A DNA stretch of 64,000 nucleotides from Brachycybe producta (Eukaryota; Arthropoda; Diplopoda; Playtdesmida; Andrognathidae). The first letter of the stretch is position 1, and each line of letters starts with the position of its first letter. Shown here piece by piece: positions 36,578 through 47,600 of this stretch. The notes under the pieces are model-generated. The model had not been told where the DNA came from. It was given only the letters and a program-made list of their open reading frames with translations, and made no database searches. The position numbers were made by a program, and so were the translations under genes. The stretch is from positions 1-64,000 of the forward strand of contig JAUPFP010000075.1 in NCBI GenBank assembly GCA_036925085.1. Reading direction: 5' to 3'.

Positions 36578-36823
36578 TTTCATCCAGCCCATCAGGAGCC
36601 ACCAGTGCTATTGCAACAAGGTACAAACGAGAAAGTATCGTCAAGAGCCGGAATTGCATCAGGACATGACATTGAAGTTTCATCAATATTTCCAAACCTT
36701 TTTGGAGAATGGAATTCATGGTTCTCTACATCGATGTTATACAGTCCAATGGTGTTTTTCATATGTGTGTTTGGTTCATGTTATGTGTTTTCGTGTGTGT
36801 TAAGTGTTATGAGAATGCGATGA
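36578..36823 (+). pseudogene. Envelope fragment: C-terminal membrane anchor
   Basis: A stretch in a third frame with a short ectodomain stem and then a hydrophobic segment (YSPMVFFICVFGSCYVFSC) followed by basic residues, as at the end of a type I envelope. Just downstream another frame (to 37023) has a basic RRLQKMCHRLQRKK segment that could be the original cytoplasmic tail. The frame switches show decay at the 3' end of the gene. Confidence 0.45.
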
Positions 36824-37023
36824 ACTCTAAAAGAACTTCAAGAAGACTCCAGAAGATGTGCCACAGATTACAGAGGAAAAAGTTCAACAGGACCAGGCTG
36901 AAAACAATTGCAGAAAAGAACTCAAGTGTTATAAGTATTAGTATGTTTAACATTGCAGTTAAAATTACTGTTATTATCGCATTTAGTATTTGGGGAAAAT
37001 TAATGTGTTTGGGATTTGTTTGA

Positions 37024-37845
37024 TTTGTGTTAATTGTTGTGTTAATGACGGGAAAATTAATGTGTCTAAGATTTTCTTGACATTGGGTTATTGATTATGT
37101 TAATAATGGAGATAATTAATATGTTTAAGATTGAATTAATATTGAGTTTATTATTGTGTTAGAAATAAGATATGATTAAGGATGTGATTATGTTCAGGAT
37201 TATGTTTATGATTGTGGTTAGGATTGTTTATGATTTCGTTTATCATTACATTTATTATTGATTAGGATGTGCTAAATTAGGTTATATTGTTTGGCTTATC
37301 CAAAATGGGGGTAAAATGTATGTTTTAAGGGAATAACAAGCTAGAGAAACAGAATGAGGGAAGACTAGTTGATAAAAAAGGTTAAAAGGGGATTCAGGAA
37401 AAAGAGGAACTGGAAAAATGGTATTAGGTAAAAAGAAAATTTATGAAACTAAGGCGAACAAAAGTTAGAGAAAAATACACCACTCAAACTCAAAATCACA
37501 GTTACAAAGAGTAGTTTCTGAGGAAAAGGGTTTGAGAGAACCTAAAAATAAATAAAAAAGGCCAGAAAATGATACATGAAAATCAAGGCCAAAATACCTA
37601 TCGACAATGATGACGATCTAAATCAGAGAGACAAAATGTCAGTGACCTGAAGATCAAGGAAAATATTCCTTATTGCAAAACAATGATAAAAAGATGATCA
37701 ATAGATCTAAATGAATTATCAATTATGCAATTACCTGAGTCGATAAGGGTAGTCAATTAGAGTAATAATCAATAATGGTAATAAAGAGATAGGATAATGA
37801 TAGAAATTTCCAAAATTACAGAAAGGAAGGGTAAAGCGATCTTGA
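37024..37845 (+). other. AT-rich non-coding region of element A
   Basis: About 820 bp with no open frame of note and weak A- and T-rich direct repeats (TTGTGTTAATTG-like at 37024-37260). It lies between env and the polypurine tract and is best read as the 3' untranslated part of element A. I see no RNA gene in it. Confidence 0.5.
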
Positions 37846-37879
37846 ATTAAAGGGGAGAGTAAAATTTAGGGGGTAGGAA
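37846..37879 (+). promoter_or_regulatory. Polypurine tract of element A
   Basis: A purine-rich stretch with AAAGGGGAGAG and GGGGGTAGGAA immediately before TGTTAGAGG. A polypurine tract directly before a TG is the plus-strand primer site of LTR elements and sets the start of the 3' LTR. Confidence 0.6.
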
Positions 37880-38741
37880 TGTTAGAGGCTAAATTGAAAA
37901 AAATTAACCTCTAACATGAATAAACCAATATTGCATCATAAAATGAAATATACAAACAATAAATATTAGTTATGAGTATTGCACCATATTATGAAAGACA
38001 AAACAAAAGTAATTAGTGACAGGAAACAAAGAACTATGATCAAAAGAAAGATTAGTTCAAACAGGAAATAAAATAATTTAAAAGACTCATACAAGAAATA
38101 GTAGAAAGGATTATAGAAACAGGAAACAAAAAGAAAAAATGAAAACTTAAAAAAGTAATTAATAAAAAAATTAAAACAAACCGATTCGACAGAATGGTCA
38201 AGGGTCAGAATTCTGACATTTCAAAATTTATGTTAAACAATTGAAAGTTAACTGAGCAAATGATGAAAGAAATAGATAAAGCCAAAAAGGAAACACAAAA
38301 AACCAAAAAATTAGATGGTATCGGGAAAAAAAAAAGGGCATAACTCCGGATGCCTCATAGCAAAGCATAAAAAACTTAAAAATCCAAAAAAGAGTAAACA
38401 AAGTCCGGAAGTCTTAATATTATAAAAAGAGTAACATTTTGTTTGACAGGAGAGTTTTTCTGGAGGAGGACGTGAGAGGCTCGTTCGGTTAGAGTATTTG
38501 AAGAGTCTGGTTTTGGTTATAGAGGTTGAGAGTCTTAGTGGAGAGTTGGGAGTTAAAAAAAAACAAAAGTTTGAAAGTTGGTTTGAAAAGTGATGTGTTA
38601 ATAGTTCTAAAAAGTGATTTGAGTGATTCGAGAAATTTTGTGAGTGTTCCCAAAGAGAGAGAGGAAATATCGGATACCAGAGGGAAAGTGAGACAATAAT
38701 AAGAAAAGGTAAGACAAAATACTTATTCTTGATTGGCTAAG

Positions 38742-38932
38742 GATAGTGGGAAAGGATACCCAAATAAGGATAGTGGGAAAGGATACCCAAATAGAGATAT
38801 AGTGGGAAAGGATACCCAAATAGAGATATAGTGGGAAAGAATACCCAAATAGAGATAATGGGAAAGGATACCCAAACCAGAGATAGTGGGAAAAAGATAC
38901 GCAAACAGGGATAGTGGGAAGGATTAAAGGAA
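38742..38932 (+). repeat. Minisatellite in element A LTR, unit about 26-32 bp
   Basis: Seven imperfect tandem copies of a unit with core ATAGTGGGAAAGGATACCC, separated by AAATA or AAATAGAGAT spacers. It lies upstream of the polyadenylation signal, so in the U3-like part of the LTR, where tandem copies often act as enhancer repeats. The antisense reading frame through it is only a consequence of the repeat. Confidence 0.85.
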
Positions 38933-39076
38933 CCACTTAAAAATAGAGAGACTCCAGAGTTATACCAAACAACATAAGTGTTTGAATTGGAGAATTGGTT
39001 ATTTTTTTATTATTACTAAGGTGAGAGAATACTCAAGGTAGATGACTAAAGATAAGTGCTGTAACATTGATGTTGT

Positions 39077-39082
39077 AATAAA
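39077..39082 (+). terminator. Polyadenylation signal of element A
   Basis: AATAAA followed 5 bp later by a GT-rich stretch (GTGTTTAGTGT), in the last quarter of the LTR. Confidence 0.5.
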
Positions 39083-39408
39083 GTGTTTAGTGTATTAAAA
39101 TTGAAATCTAACCTAGAAGGGTTAAAGGAATCAATACAGCAAGGCATTTCCTGTATTTAAAATTGCTTAAGTCAACATATAAACCCAATTTATTACTTGT
39201 ATTAACACTAAAAGATAAAATAAAATTTGTGCATTTTTTCACTCAACACATTTTTATTTTTTCAGCTTCGAATTTGTACAGAAGCCTTCATTGGCTTAAA
39301 GAACCTGCAATTACAAACTGAAACCTCCCTCGTTACATTTGTTTATTCAGAAACTCACCTTCTTCCCAAGGTGAGGTAACAATAACAAGGAGGAGAAATC
39401 AACAAAAG

Positions 39409-42400
39409 TTTAAGGTTTAAAGTTTAAGGTTTAAAGTTTAAGGTTTAAAGTTTAAGGTTTAAAGTTTAAGGTTTAAAGTTTAAGGTTTAAAGTTTAAGGT
39501 TTAAAGTTTAAGGTTTAAAGTTTAAGGTTTAAAGTTTAAGGTTTAAAGTTTAAGGTTTAAAGTTTAAGGTTTAAAGTTTAAGGTTTAAAGTTTAAGGTTT
39601 AAAGTTTAAGGTTTAAAGTTTAAGGTTTAAAGTTTAAGGTTTAAAGTTTAAGGTTTAAAGTTTAAGGTTTAAAGTTTAAGGTTTAAAGTTTAAGGTTTAA
39701 AGTTTAAGGTTTAAAGTTTAAGGTTTAAAGTTTAAGGTTTAAAGTTTAAGGTTTAAAGTTTAAGGTTTAAAGTTTAAGGTTTAAAGTTTAAGGTTTAAAG
39801 TTTAAGGTTTAAAGTTTAAGGTTTAAAGTTTAAGGTTTAAAGTTTAAGGTTTAAAGTTTAAGGTTTAAAGTTAAAGGTTTAAAGTTTAAGGTTTAAAGTT
39901 TAAGGTTTAAAGTTTAAGGTTTAAAGTTTAAGGTTTAAAGTTTAAGGTTTAAAGTTTAAGGTTTAAAGTTTAAGGTTTAAAGTTTAAGGTTTAAAGTTTA
40001 AGGTTTAAAGTTTAAGGTTTAAAGTTTAAGGTTTAAAGTTTAAGGTTTAAAGTTTAAGGTTTAAAGTTTAAGGTTTAAAGTTTATGGTTTAAAGTTTAAG
40101 GTTTAAAGTTTAAGGTTTAAAGTTTAAGGTTTAAAGTTTAAGGTTTAAAGTTTAAGGTTTAAAGTTTAAGGTTTAAAGTTTAAGGTTTAAAGTTTAAGGT
40201 TTAAAGTTTAAGGTTTAAAGTTTAAGGTTTAAAGTTTAAGGTTTAAAGTTTAAGGTTTAAAGTTTAAGGTTTAAAGTTTAAGGTTTAAAGTTTAAGGTTT
40301 AAAGTTTAAGGTTTAAAGTTTAAGGTTTAAAGTTTAAGGTTTAAAGTTTAAGGTTTAAAGTTTAAGGTTTAAAGTTTAAGGTTTAAAGTTTAAGGTTTAA
40401 AGTTTAAGGTTTAAAGTTTAAGGTTTAAAGTTTAAGGTTTAAAGTCTAAGGTTTAATGTTTAAGGTTTAAAGTTTAAGGTTTAAAGTTTAAGGTTTAAAG
40501 TTTAAGGTTTAAAGTTTAAGGTTTAAAGTTTAATGTTTAAAGTTTAAGGTTTAAAGTTTAAGGTTTAAAGTTTAAGGTTTAAAGTTTAAGGTTTAAAGTT
40601 TAAGGTTTAAAGTTTAAGGTTTAAAGTTTAAGGTTTAAAGTTTAAGGTTTAAAGTTTAAGGTTTCAAGTTTAACTTTCAAGTTTAAGGTTTCAAGTTTAA
40701 GGTTTAAAGTTTAAGGTTTCAAGTTTAAGGTTTCAAGTTTAAGGTTTCAAGTTTAAGGTTTCAAGTTTAAGGTTTCAAGTTTAAGGTTTCAAGTTTAAGG
40801 TTTCAAGTTTAAGGTTTCAAGTTTAAGGTTTCAAGTTTAAGGTTTCAAGTTTAAGGTTTCAAGTTTAAGGTTTCAAGTTTAAATTTTAAAGTTTAAGGTT
40901 TCAAGTTTAAGGTTTCAAGTTTAAGGTTTCAAGTTTAAGGTTTAAAGTTTAAGGTTTAAAGTTTAAGGTTTAAAGTTTAAGGTTTAAAGTTTAAGGTTTA
41001 AAGTTTAAGGTTTCAAGTTTAAGGTTTCAAGTTTAAGGTTTCAAGTTTAAGGTTTCAAGTTTAAGGTTTCAAGTTTAAGGTTTAAAGTTTAAGGTTTAAG
41101 GCTTCCGGTTTAAGGCTTCCGGTTTAAGGCTTCCGGTTTAAGGCTTCCGGTTTAAGGCTTCCGGTTTAAGGCTTCCGGTTTAAGGCTTCCTGTTTAAGGC
41201 TTCCGGTTTAAGGCTTCCGGTTTAAGGCTTCCGGTTTAAGGCTTCCTGTTTAAGGCTTCCTGTTTAAGGCTTCCGGTTTAAGGCTTCCGGTTTAAGGCTT
41301 CCGGTTTAAGGCTTCCGGTTTAAGGCTTCCGGTTTAAGGCTTCCGGTTTAAGGCTTCCGGTTTAAGGCTTCCGGTTTAAGGCTTCCGGTTTAAGGCTTCC
41401 GGTTTAAGGCTTCCGGTTTAAGGCTTCCGGTTTAAGGCTTCCGGTTTAAGGCTTCCGGTTTAAGGCTTCCGGTTTAAGGCTTCCGGTTTAAGGCTTCGGG
41501 TTTAAGGCTTCGGGTTTAAGGCTTCGGGTTTAAGGCTTCCGGTTTAAGGCTTCGGGTTTAAGGCTTCGGGTTTAAGGCTTCGGGTTTAAGGCTTCGGGTT
41601 TAAGGCTTCGGGTTTAAGGCTTCGGGTTTAAGGCTTCGGGTTTAAGGCTTCGGGTTTAAGGCTTCGGGTTTAAGGCTTCGGGTTTAAGGCTTCGGGTTTA
41701 AGGCTTCGGGTTTAAGGCTTCGGGTTTAAGGCTTCGGGTTTAAGGCTTCGGGTTTAAGGCTTCGGGTTTAAGGCTTCGGGTTTAAGGCTTCGGGTTTAAG
41801 GCTTCGGGTTTAAGGCTTCGGGTTTAAGGCTTCGGGTTTAAGGCTTCGGGTTTAAGGCTTCGGGTTTAAGGCTTCGGGTTTAAGGCTTCGGGTTTAAGGC
41901 TACGGGTTTAAGGCTTCGGGTTTAAGGCTTCGGGTTTAAGGCTTCGGGTTTAAGGCTTCGGGTTTAAGGCTTCGGGTTTAAGGCTTCGGGTTTAAGGCTT
42001 CGGGTTTTAGGCTTCGGGTTTAAGGCTTCGGGTTTAAGGCTTCGGGTTTAAGGCTTCGGGTTTAAGGCTTCGGGTTTAAGGCTTAGGGTTTAAGGCTTCG
42101 GGTTTAAGGCTTCGGGTTTAAGGCTTCGGGTTTAAGGCTTCGGGTTTAAGGCTTCGGGTTTAAGGCTTCGGGTTTAAGGCTTCGGGTTTAAGGCTTCGGG
42201 TTTAAGGCTTCGGGTTTAAGGCTTCGGGTTTAAGGCTTCGGGATTAAGGCTTCGGGTTTAAGGCTTCGGGTTTAAGGCTTCGGGTTTAAGGCTTCGGGTT
42301 TAAGGCTTCGGGTTTAAGGGTTCGGGTTTAAGGCTTCGGGTTTAAGGCTTCGGGTTTAAGGGTTCGGGTTTAAGGCTTCGGGTTTAAGGCTTCGGGTTTA

Positions 42401-44605
42401 AGGGTTCGGGTTTAAGGCTTCGGGTTTAAGGGTTCGGGTTTAAGGCTTCGGGTTTAAGGGTTCGGGTTTAAGGCTTCGGGTTTAAGGCTTCGGGTTTAAG
42501 GCTTCGGGTTTAAGGGTTCGGGTTTAAGGCTTCGGGTTTAAGGCTTCGGGTTTAAGGGTTCGGGTTTAAGGCTTCGAGTTTAAGGCTTCGAGTTTAAGGG
42601 TTCGAGTTTAAGGGTTCGAGTTTAAGGGTTCGAGTTTAAGGGTTCGAGTTTAAGGGTTCGAGTTTAAGGGTTCGAGTTTAAGGGTTCGAGTTTAAGGTTT
42701 CGAGTTTAAGGTTTCGAGTTTAAGGTTTCGAGTTTAAGGTTTCGAGTTAAGGTTTCGAGTTTAAGGTTTCGAGTTTAAGGTTTCGAGTTTAAGGTTTCGA
42801 GTTTAAGGTTTCGAGTTTAAGGTTTCGAGTTTAAGGTTTCGAGTTTAAGGTTTCGAGTTTAAGGTTTCGAGTTTATGGTTTCGAGTTTATGGTTTCGAGT
42901 TTAAGGTTTCGAGTTTAAGGTTTCGAGTTTAAGGTTTCGAGTTTAAGGTTTCGAGTTTAAGGTTTCGAGTTTAAGGTTTCGAGTTTAAGGTTTCGAGTTT
43001 AAGGGTTCGAGTTTAAGGGATCGAGTTTAAGGGTTCGAGTTTAAGGGTTCGAGTTTAATTGTTCGAGTTTAAGGGTTCGAGTTTAAGGGTTCGAGTTTAA
43101 GGGTTCGAGTTTAAGGGTTCGAGTTTAAGGGTTCGAGTTTAAGGGTTCGAGTTTAAGGGTTCGAGTTTAAGGGTTCGAGTTTAAGGGTTCGAGTTTAAGG
43201 GTTCGAGTTTAAGGGTTCGAGTTTAAGGGTTCGAGTTTAAGGGTTCGAGTTTAAGGGTTCGAGTTTAAGGGTTCGAGTTTAAGGGTTCGAGTTTAAGGGT
43301 TCGAGTTTAAGGGTTCGAGTTTAAGGGTTCGAGTTTAAGGGTTCGAGTTTAAGGGTTCCGAGTTTAAGGTTCCGAGTTTAAGGTTCCGAGTTTAAGGTTC
43401 CGAGTTTAAGGTTCCGAGTTTAAGGTTCCGAGTTTAAGGTTCCGAGTTTAAGGTTCCGAGTTTAAGGTTCCGAGTATAAGGTTCCGAGTTTAAGGTTCCG
43501 AGTTTAAGGTTCCGAGTTTAAGGTTCCGAGTTTAAGGTTCCGAGTTTAAGGTTCCGAGTTTAAGGTTCCGAGTTTAAGGTTCCGAGTTTAAGGTTCCGAG
43601 TTTAAGGTTCCGAGTTTAAGGTTCCGAGTTTAAGGTTCCGAGTTTAAGGTTCCGAGTTTAAGGTTCCGAGTTTAAGGTTCCGAGTTTAAGGTTTCCGAGT
43701 TTAAGGTTTCCGAGTTTAAGGTTCCGAGTTTAAGGTTCCGAGTTTAAGGTTCCGAGTTTAAGGTTCCGAGTTTAAGGTTCCGAGTTTAAGGTTCCGAGTT
43801 CAAGGTTCCGAGTTCAAGGTTCCGAGTTCAAGGTTCCGAGTTCAAGGTTCCGAGTTCAAGGTTCCGAGTTCAAGGTTCCGAGTTCAAGGTTCCGAGTTCA
43901 AGGTTCCGAGTTCAAGGTTCCGAGTTCAAGGTTCCGAGTTCAAGGTTCCGAGTTCAAGGTTCCGAGTTCAAGGTTCCGAGTTCAAGGTTCAGAGTTCAAG
44001 GTTCAGAGTTCAAGGTTCCGAGTTCAAGGTTCAGAGTTCAAGGTTCAGAGTTTAAGGTTCAGAGTTTAAGGTTCAGAGTTTAAGGTTCAGAGTTTAAGGT
44101 TCAGAGTTTAAGGTTCAGAGTTTAAGGTTCAGAGTTTAAGGTTCAGAGTTTAAGGTTCAGAGTTTAAGGTTCAGAGTTTAAGGTTCAGAGTTTAAGGTTC
44201 AGAGTTTAAGGTTCAGAGTTTAAGGTTCAGAGTTTAAGGTTCAGAGTTTAAGGTTCAGAGTTTAAGGTTCAGAGTTTAAGGTTCAGAGTTTAAGGTTCAG
44301 AGTTTAAGGTTCAGAGTTTAAGGTTCAGAGTTTAAGGTTCAGAGTTTAAGGTTCAGAGTTTAAGGTTCAGAGTTTAAGGTTCAGAGTTTAAGGTTCAGAG
44401 TTTAAGGTTCAGAGTTTAAGGTTCAGAGTTTAAGGTTCAGAGTTTAAGGTTCAGAGTTTAAGGTTCAGAGTTTAAGGTTCAGAGTTTAAGGTTCAGAGTT
44501 TAAGGTTCAGAGTTTAAGGTTCAGAGTTTAGGGTTCAGAGTTTAGGGTTCAGAGTTTAAGGTTCAAAGTTTAAGGTTCAAAGTTTAAGGTTTAAAGTTTA
44601 AGGTT
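39409..44605 (+). repeat. 14-bp satellite array, block 2, with stepwise monomer variants
   Basis: About 370 units of 14 bp in the same orientation as the first array, arranged as homogeneous blocks: TTTAAGGTTTAAAG to about 40660; mixed with TTTAAGGTTTCAAG to 41093; TTTAAGGCTTCCGG to 41490; TTTAAGGCTTCGGG to 42570, with GGTTCGGG interspersed from 42320; TTTAAGGGTTCGAG to 42690; TTTAAGGTTTCGAG to 43000; TTTAAGGGTTCGAG again to 43350; TTTAAGGTTCCGAG to 43798; TTCAAGGTTCCGAG to about 44040; TTTAAGGTTCAGAG to 44558; then TTTAAGGTTCAAAG and TTTAAGGTTTAAAG to the end. Most neighbouring blocks differ by one or two bases. There are occasional 13- or 15-mers (42745, 43355, 43690). No gene is present. 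Confidence 0.95.
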
Positions 44606-44659
44606 GAGGGTGAAGGGGAAGCCGTAATAGGTGTTGACCTGGCTTCCCGGTTTGGGTTA

Positions 44660-47600
44660 ATGTTGGACGTCGTGAGCCGGAAAGTTTATTTCCGGGAAGA
44701 CATCTGGAATGCACATCCAGATGCTCTTCTTGCCGCACTGGCCGTTCAGGCTTTGCAGGGTACTTCGGTACAACTTCCGAACTCGGTGGTGGAGGCGTTG
44801 GCGTGGCTTCACGATTCTGTGAAGCCGGTGCTACTCCCTCCTTTTGGGTTCCCGGAAGGTATGCCTGCGGAGCCTGAAAAGGTGGATGGGTGGGTTGACC
44901 TTGTGTCACCCACGCTCGCCAAGACCAGTTCTCCAATTAGGAGTGGGGAAGTTTGTTCCCTGCGACTGTTGCAGAATGTATGGTTATCAGCTCATGAGCG
45001 GAAGGTAGTTTCCGTGAGCTTGATAGAGCATGCTGGCCCTGGACAGCTGCTTCTCGTTGAGCCCCATTGTAAAGCCTTAGGTGGTCGTGGTCTGTTGGCA
45101 GTGGCAGGAATTGCCAAAGCCACAGAGGAAGGCTCTTACGACATTTGGCTTGAGAATGTCGCCGACGTACCCATTGCCCTGGAGACAGGGGAGGGTGTGG
45201 CGACAGCTCAAGCTGTGGAGGCAGCCCTAGTGGTGGGACTGGACGATCCATCTAAGTTGGGAGGGGGAGACCCCACTCATGGAGATGGTCGACCAGGGGG
45301 GCTTCCGCCTAAGTTGAGAGGGGCAACCAAGAAAGGTCGCCGGGTCCTCAATGCGGAAGTCAAGCCCACTCTCGAAGAGTGCCTTAAAATCGGACCTAGT
45401 TTGAAGCCTGAGGAGGCGGCACAGCTTCGGGAGTTCCTGCTGGAACGCCGTGATCATTTTGCGTTCGATTATACAGAGCTGGGGGAAACCCCGCTCGTCG
45501 AACACACTATTGATATCGGTGGGTTACCTCCGGTGCGTGAAGGTTTGCGAAGAACCGCTCCGGTGGCTCGTGCAATCGAGAGAGAAGAGGTAGCGAAGAT
45601 GTTGGATGCAGGGGTAATCCAACCTTCGCATAGTCCTTACGCGAGCCCTATCTTGCTTGTTCGCAAGAAGGATGGTGGCTTTCGTTTTTGCGTGGACTAT
45701 CGGCGACTGAATGCCCAAACCAAGGCGGATCAGTACCCGTTACCTCGCATCGATGATGCCCTCGATTCACTTGCTGGAGCGAAGTATTTCGCAACCCTAG
45801 ACCTTGCTAGTGGTTACTGGCAGGTCAGGATGGCGGAGCAAGACATTGAGAAGACAGCATTCATTTGCTCTCAAGGTCTATTTGAGTTTCGAAAAATGCC
45901 TTTCGGACTCTGCAATGCTTCTGCCACAATGCAAAGAGCGTTAGACCTCTTGTTGGCGGGACACAAGTGGGAGAGCTGCTTGGTGTACCTAGACAATATT
46001 ATCGTCTTTGGGAGCACCTTTGAGCAGTTTCTCGAACGCTTGAGTACTGTCCTGAGACTGCTACGAGGGGCGGAGCTGAAACTCCAGCCGAAGAAATGTT
46101 TCTTCGGTTTTGACAAAGTCAAGTATCTCGGTCACATTGTAAGTGCCGAGGGAGTTGCTCCGGACCCGGGACTCGTACGAGCAGTCGAAGAGTACGATGT
46201 CCCTACAACAGTGACCGCCGTCCGAAGTTTTCTTGGACTGGCCGGCTACTACCGTAGGTTCATTAAGGACTTCGCCAAGATCGCAAGACCACTGCATGAT
46301 CTGACCAGGAAGGATGCGTCCTTTGACTGGTCGGAGCAGTGTGGTCTAGCGTTCGAACGGTTAAAGGCATTTTTAACCGAAGCACCGGTGCTCACCATGT
46401 ATGATCCACGTGGTGAGGTGTTAATTCACACCGATGCTAGTGGGTACGGTCTAGGTGTCGTAGTATACCAGAAGTTACCTGAGGACAAGGCTCCTCGGGT
46501 TCTGGCCTACGCTAGCCGTCTCATGAAGGGACCGGAAACACGGTATAGTGTCACCGAGCAGGAATGCTTGGCGATCATGTTTGCTGTGGGTAAATTACGA
46601 CCTTACATCTTTAACCGGGACTTTGTGATCGTAACAGATCACCATGCGCTCTGCCATTTGCAGACTGCCAAAAACCTGCAAGGCAGGTTGGGGCGTTGGC
46701 AAATGCAGTTGCAGGAGTACCAGTATAAGATTCAGTTCAAGAAGGGGAAACTTCATGAGGATGCTGACTGCTTGAGTCGGTATCCGGTGAATGAAGTTGT
46801 TGATCCTTCTTTGCCTGAACACGTCGAAGCCGACGTGGGTGAGGTCATTTACCGGATCCGGTCTGAGGTGGATTGGGTAATGGAGCAGGCCAACGATAGT
46901 TGGTGCTCCAAGGTGAAGTGTGAGCTCTCCACCGACCCCGACTCGAACTTAAGGTTCAAGTTCGTGGTGGCAGACAAGCTGTTGTATGCCATCAAATCCA
47001 ATCAGGATCGTACGAGAACTGTGTTGGTTGTGCCGAGGTCGTGTCAAGCCTTCTGCTTGCGGAAGTTGCACGATAGCTTCGAAGCTGGTCACTTCGGAGT
47101 GTACAAGACCTACCAACGGTTGCGTACTCGTTTCTACTGGTTAGGTATGAAACGTGACACGGTGGAGTATGTTAAGTCATGCTTAGTGTGTCAGAGAGTA
47201 CGACAGTTCGCAAGAGCTCAAGGATTCTTGCAACCCATAGTTCCTGAGTACCCGGTTCATGCCTGGGGAATGGACTTCGTTGGGCCTTTTCCCGCGTCTG
47301 TGGGTGGAGTCACATATGTATTGATTATGGTGGATTACTTCACCCGGTACGGCGTGGCTAAGGCAGTACGAAGGGCTACGGCCGCTTGTGTTGTCAAGTT
47401 TCTTAAGGATGAGATCTTGTCGGTGTATGGTACTCCGACTACTCTCATCTCGGATCGTGGATCCCAGTTCTCTAGCAAGATTTTGCGAAAGTTCCGGGAG
47501 CGCTATAATATAGCGCAGCACTTCACAACGGCGTACCACCCGCAAGCTAATGGGCTTACGGAGCGTACGAACAAGACCGTGATGGAAACCATCAAGCATT

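Larger units (their letters stand above)
34451..36823 (+). pseudogene. Decayed envelope glycoprotein gene, phlebovirus Gn-Gc-like layout
   Basis: A membrane fusion glycoprotein gene in pieces. From 5' to 3': a signal-peptide-like start at 34451, a cysteine-rich ectodomain (to about 35310), a membrane hairpin (35320-35480), an internal hydrophobic segment (35583-35650), a second cysteine-rich ectodomain (35655-36540), and a C-terminal membrane anchor near 36720-36800. This order matches the signal, Gn, membrane, internal signal, Gc, membrane layout of phlebovirus M polyproteins, and related class II envelopes occur in some LTR elements such as nematode Cer elements. Lesions seen: TAA at 34517 just after the signal peptide, a frame change at an A7 run near 35030-35036, and at least one frame change after 36548. 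The assignment rests on layout and cysteine/tryptophan motifs, not on an alignment. Confidence 0.62.
33673..39405 (+). mobile_element. Element A: 5'-truncated LTR retroelement with envelope gene
   Basis: Non-repetitive AT-rich DNA between two satellites. In order it holds a charged reading-frame tail, a small coiled-coil ORF, a splice-acceptor-like site, an envelope-like gene with lesions, 800 bp of non-coding DNA, a purine-rich tract and a long LTR-like segment with a polyadenylation signal. This is the 3' half of an env-bearing LTR element (Ty3/gypsy or BEL/Pao). No protease, RT or integrase core remains, so the family cannot be fixed. The left edge is fused to 12-bp satellite and the right edge to 14-bp satellite. 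The right boundary at 39405 is inferred from a terminal CA. Confidence 0.7.
37880..39405 (+). repeat. 3' LTR of element A (putative)
   Basis: Starts TG (TGTTAGAGG) right after the purine tract and appears to end in CA (TCAACA) before the 14-bp satellite, giving about 1.5 kb. It contains AATAAA at 39077, as expected for the R region, and a 28-bp minisatellite. TGTTAGAGG at 37880 and CCTCTAACA at 37909 can form a short stem-loop. No second LTR is in the window, so the boundaries cannot be proven by comparison. Confidence 0.55.

Noticed and set aside
38607..38936. 109-codon minus-strand frame in element A LTR
   Set aside because: It is generated by the minisatellite and has no independent support.
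39409..44605. CRISPR-like or spaced repeat array
   Set aside because: There are no unique spacers. All units are contiguous 14-mers with block variants.
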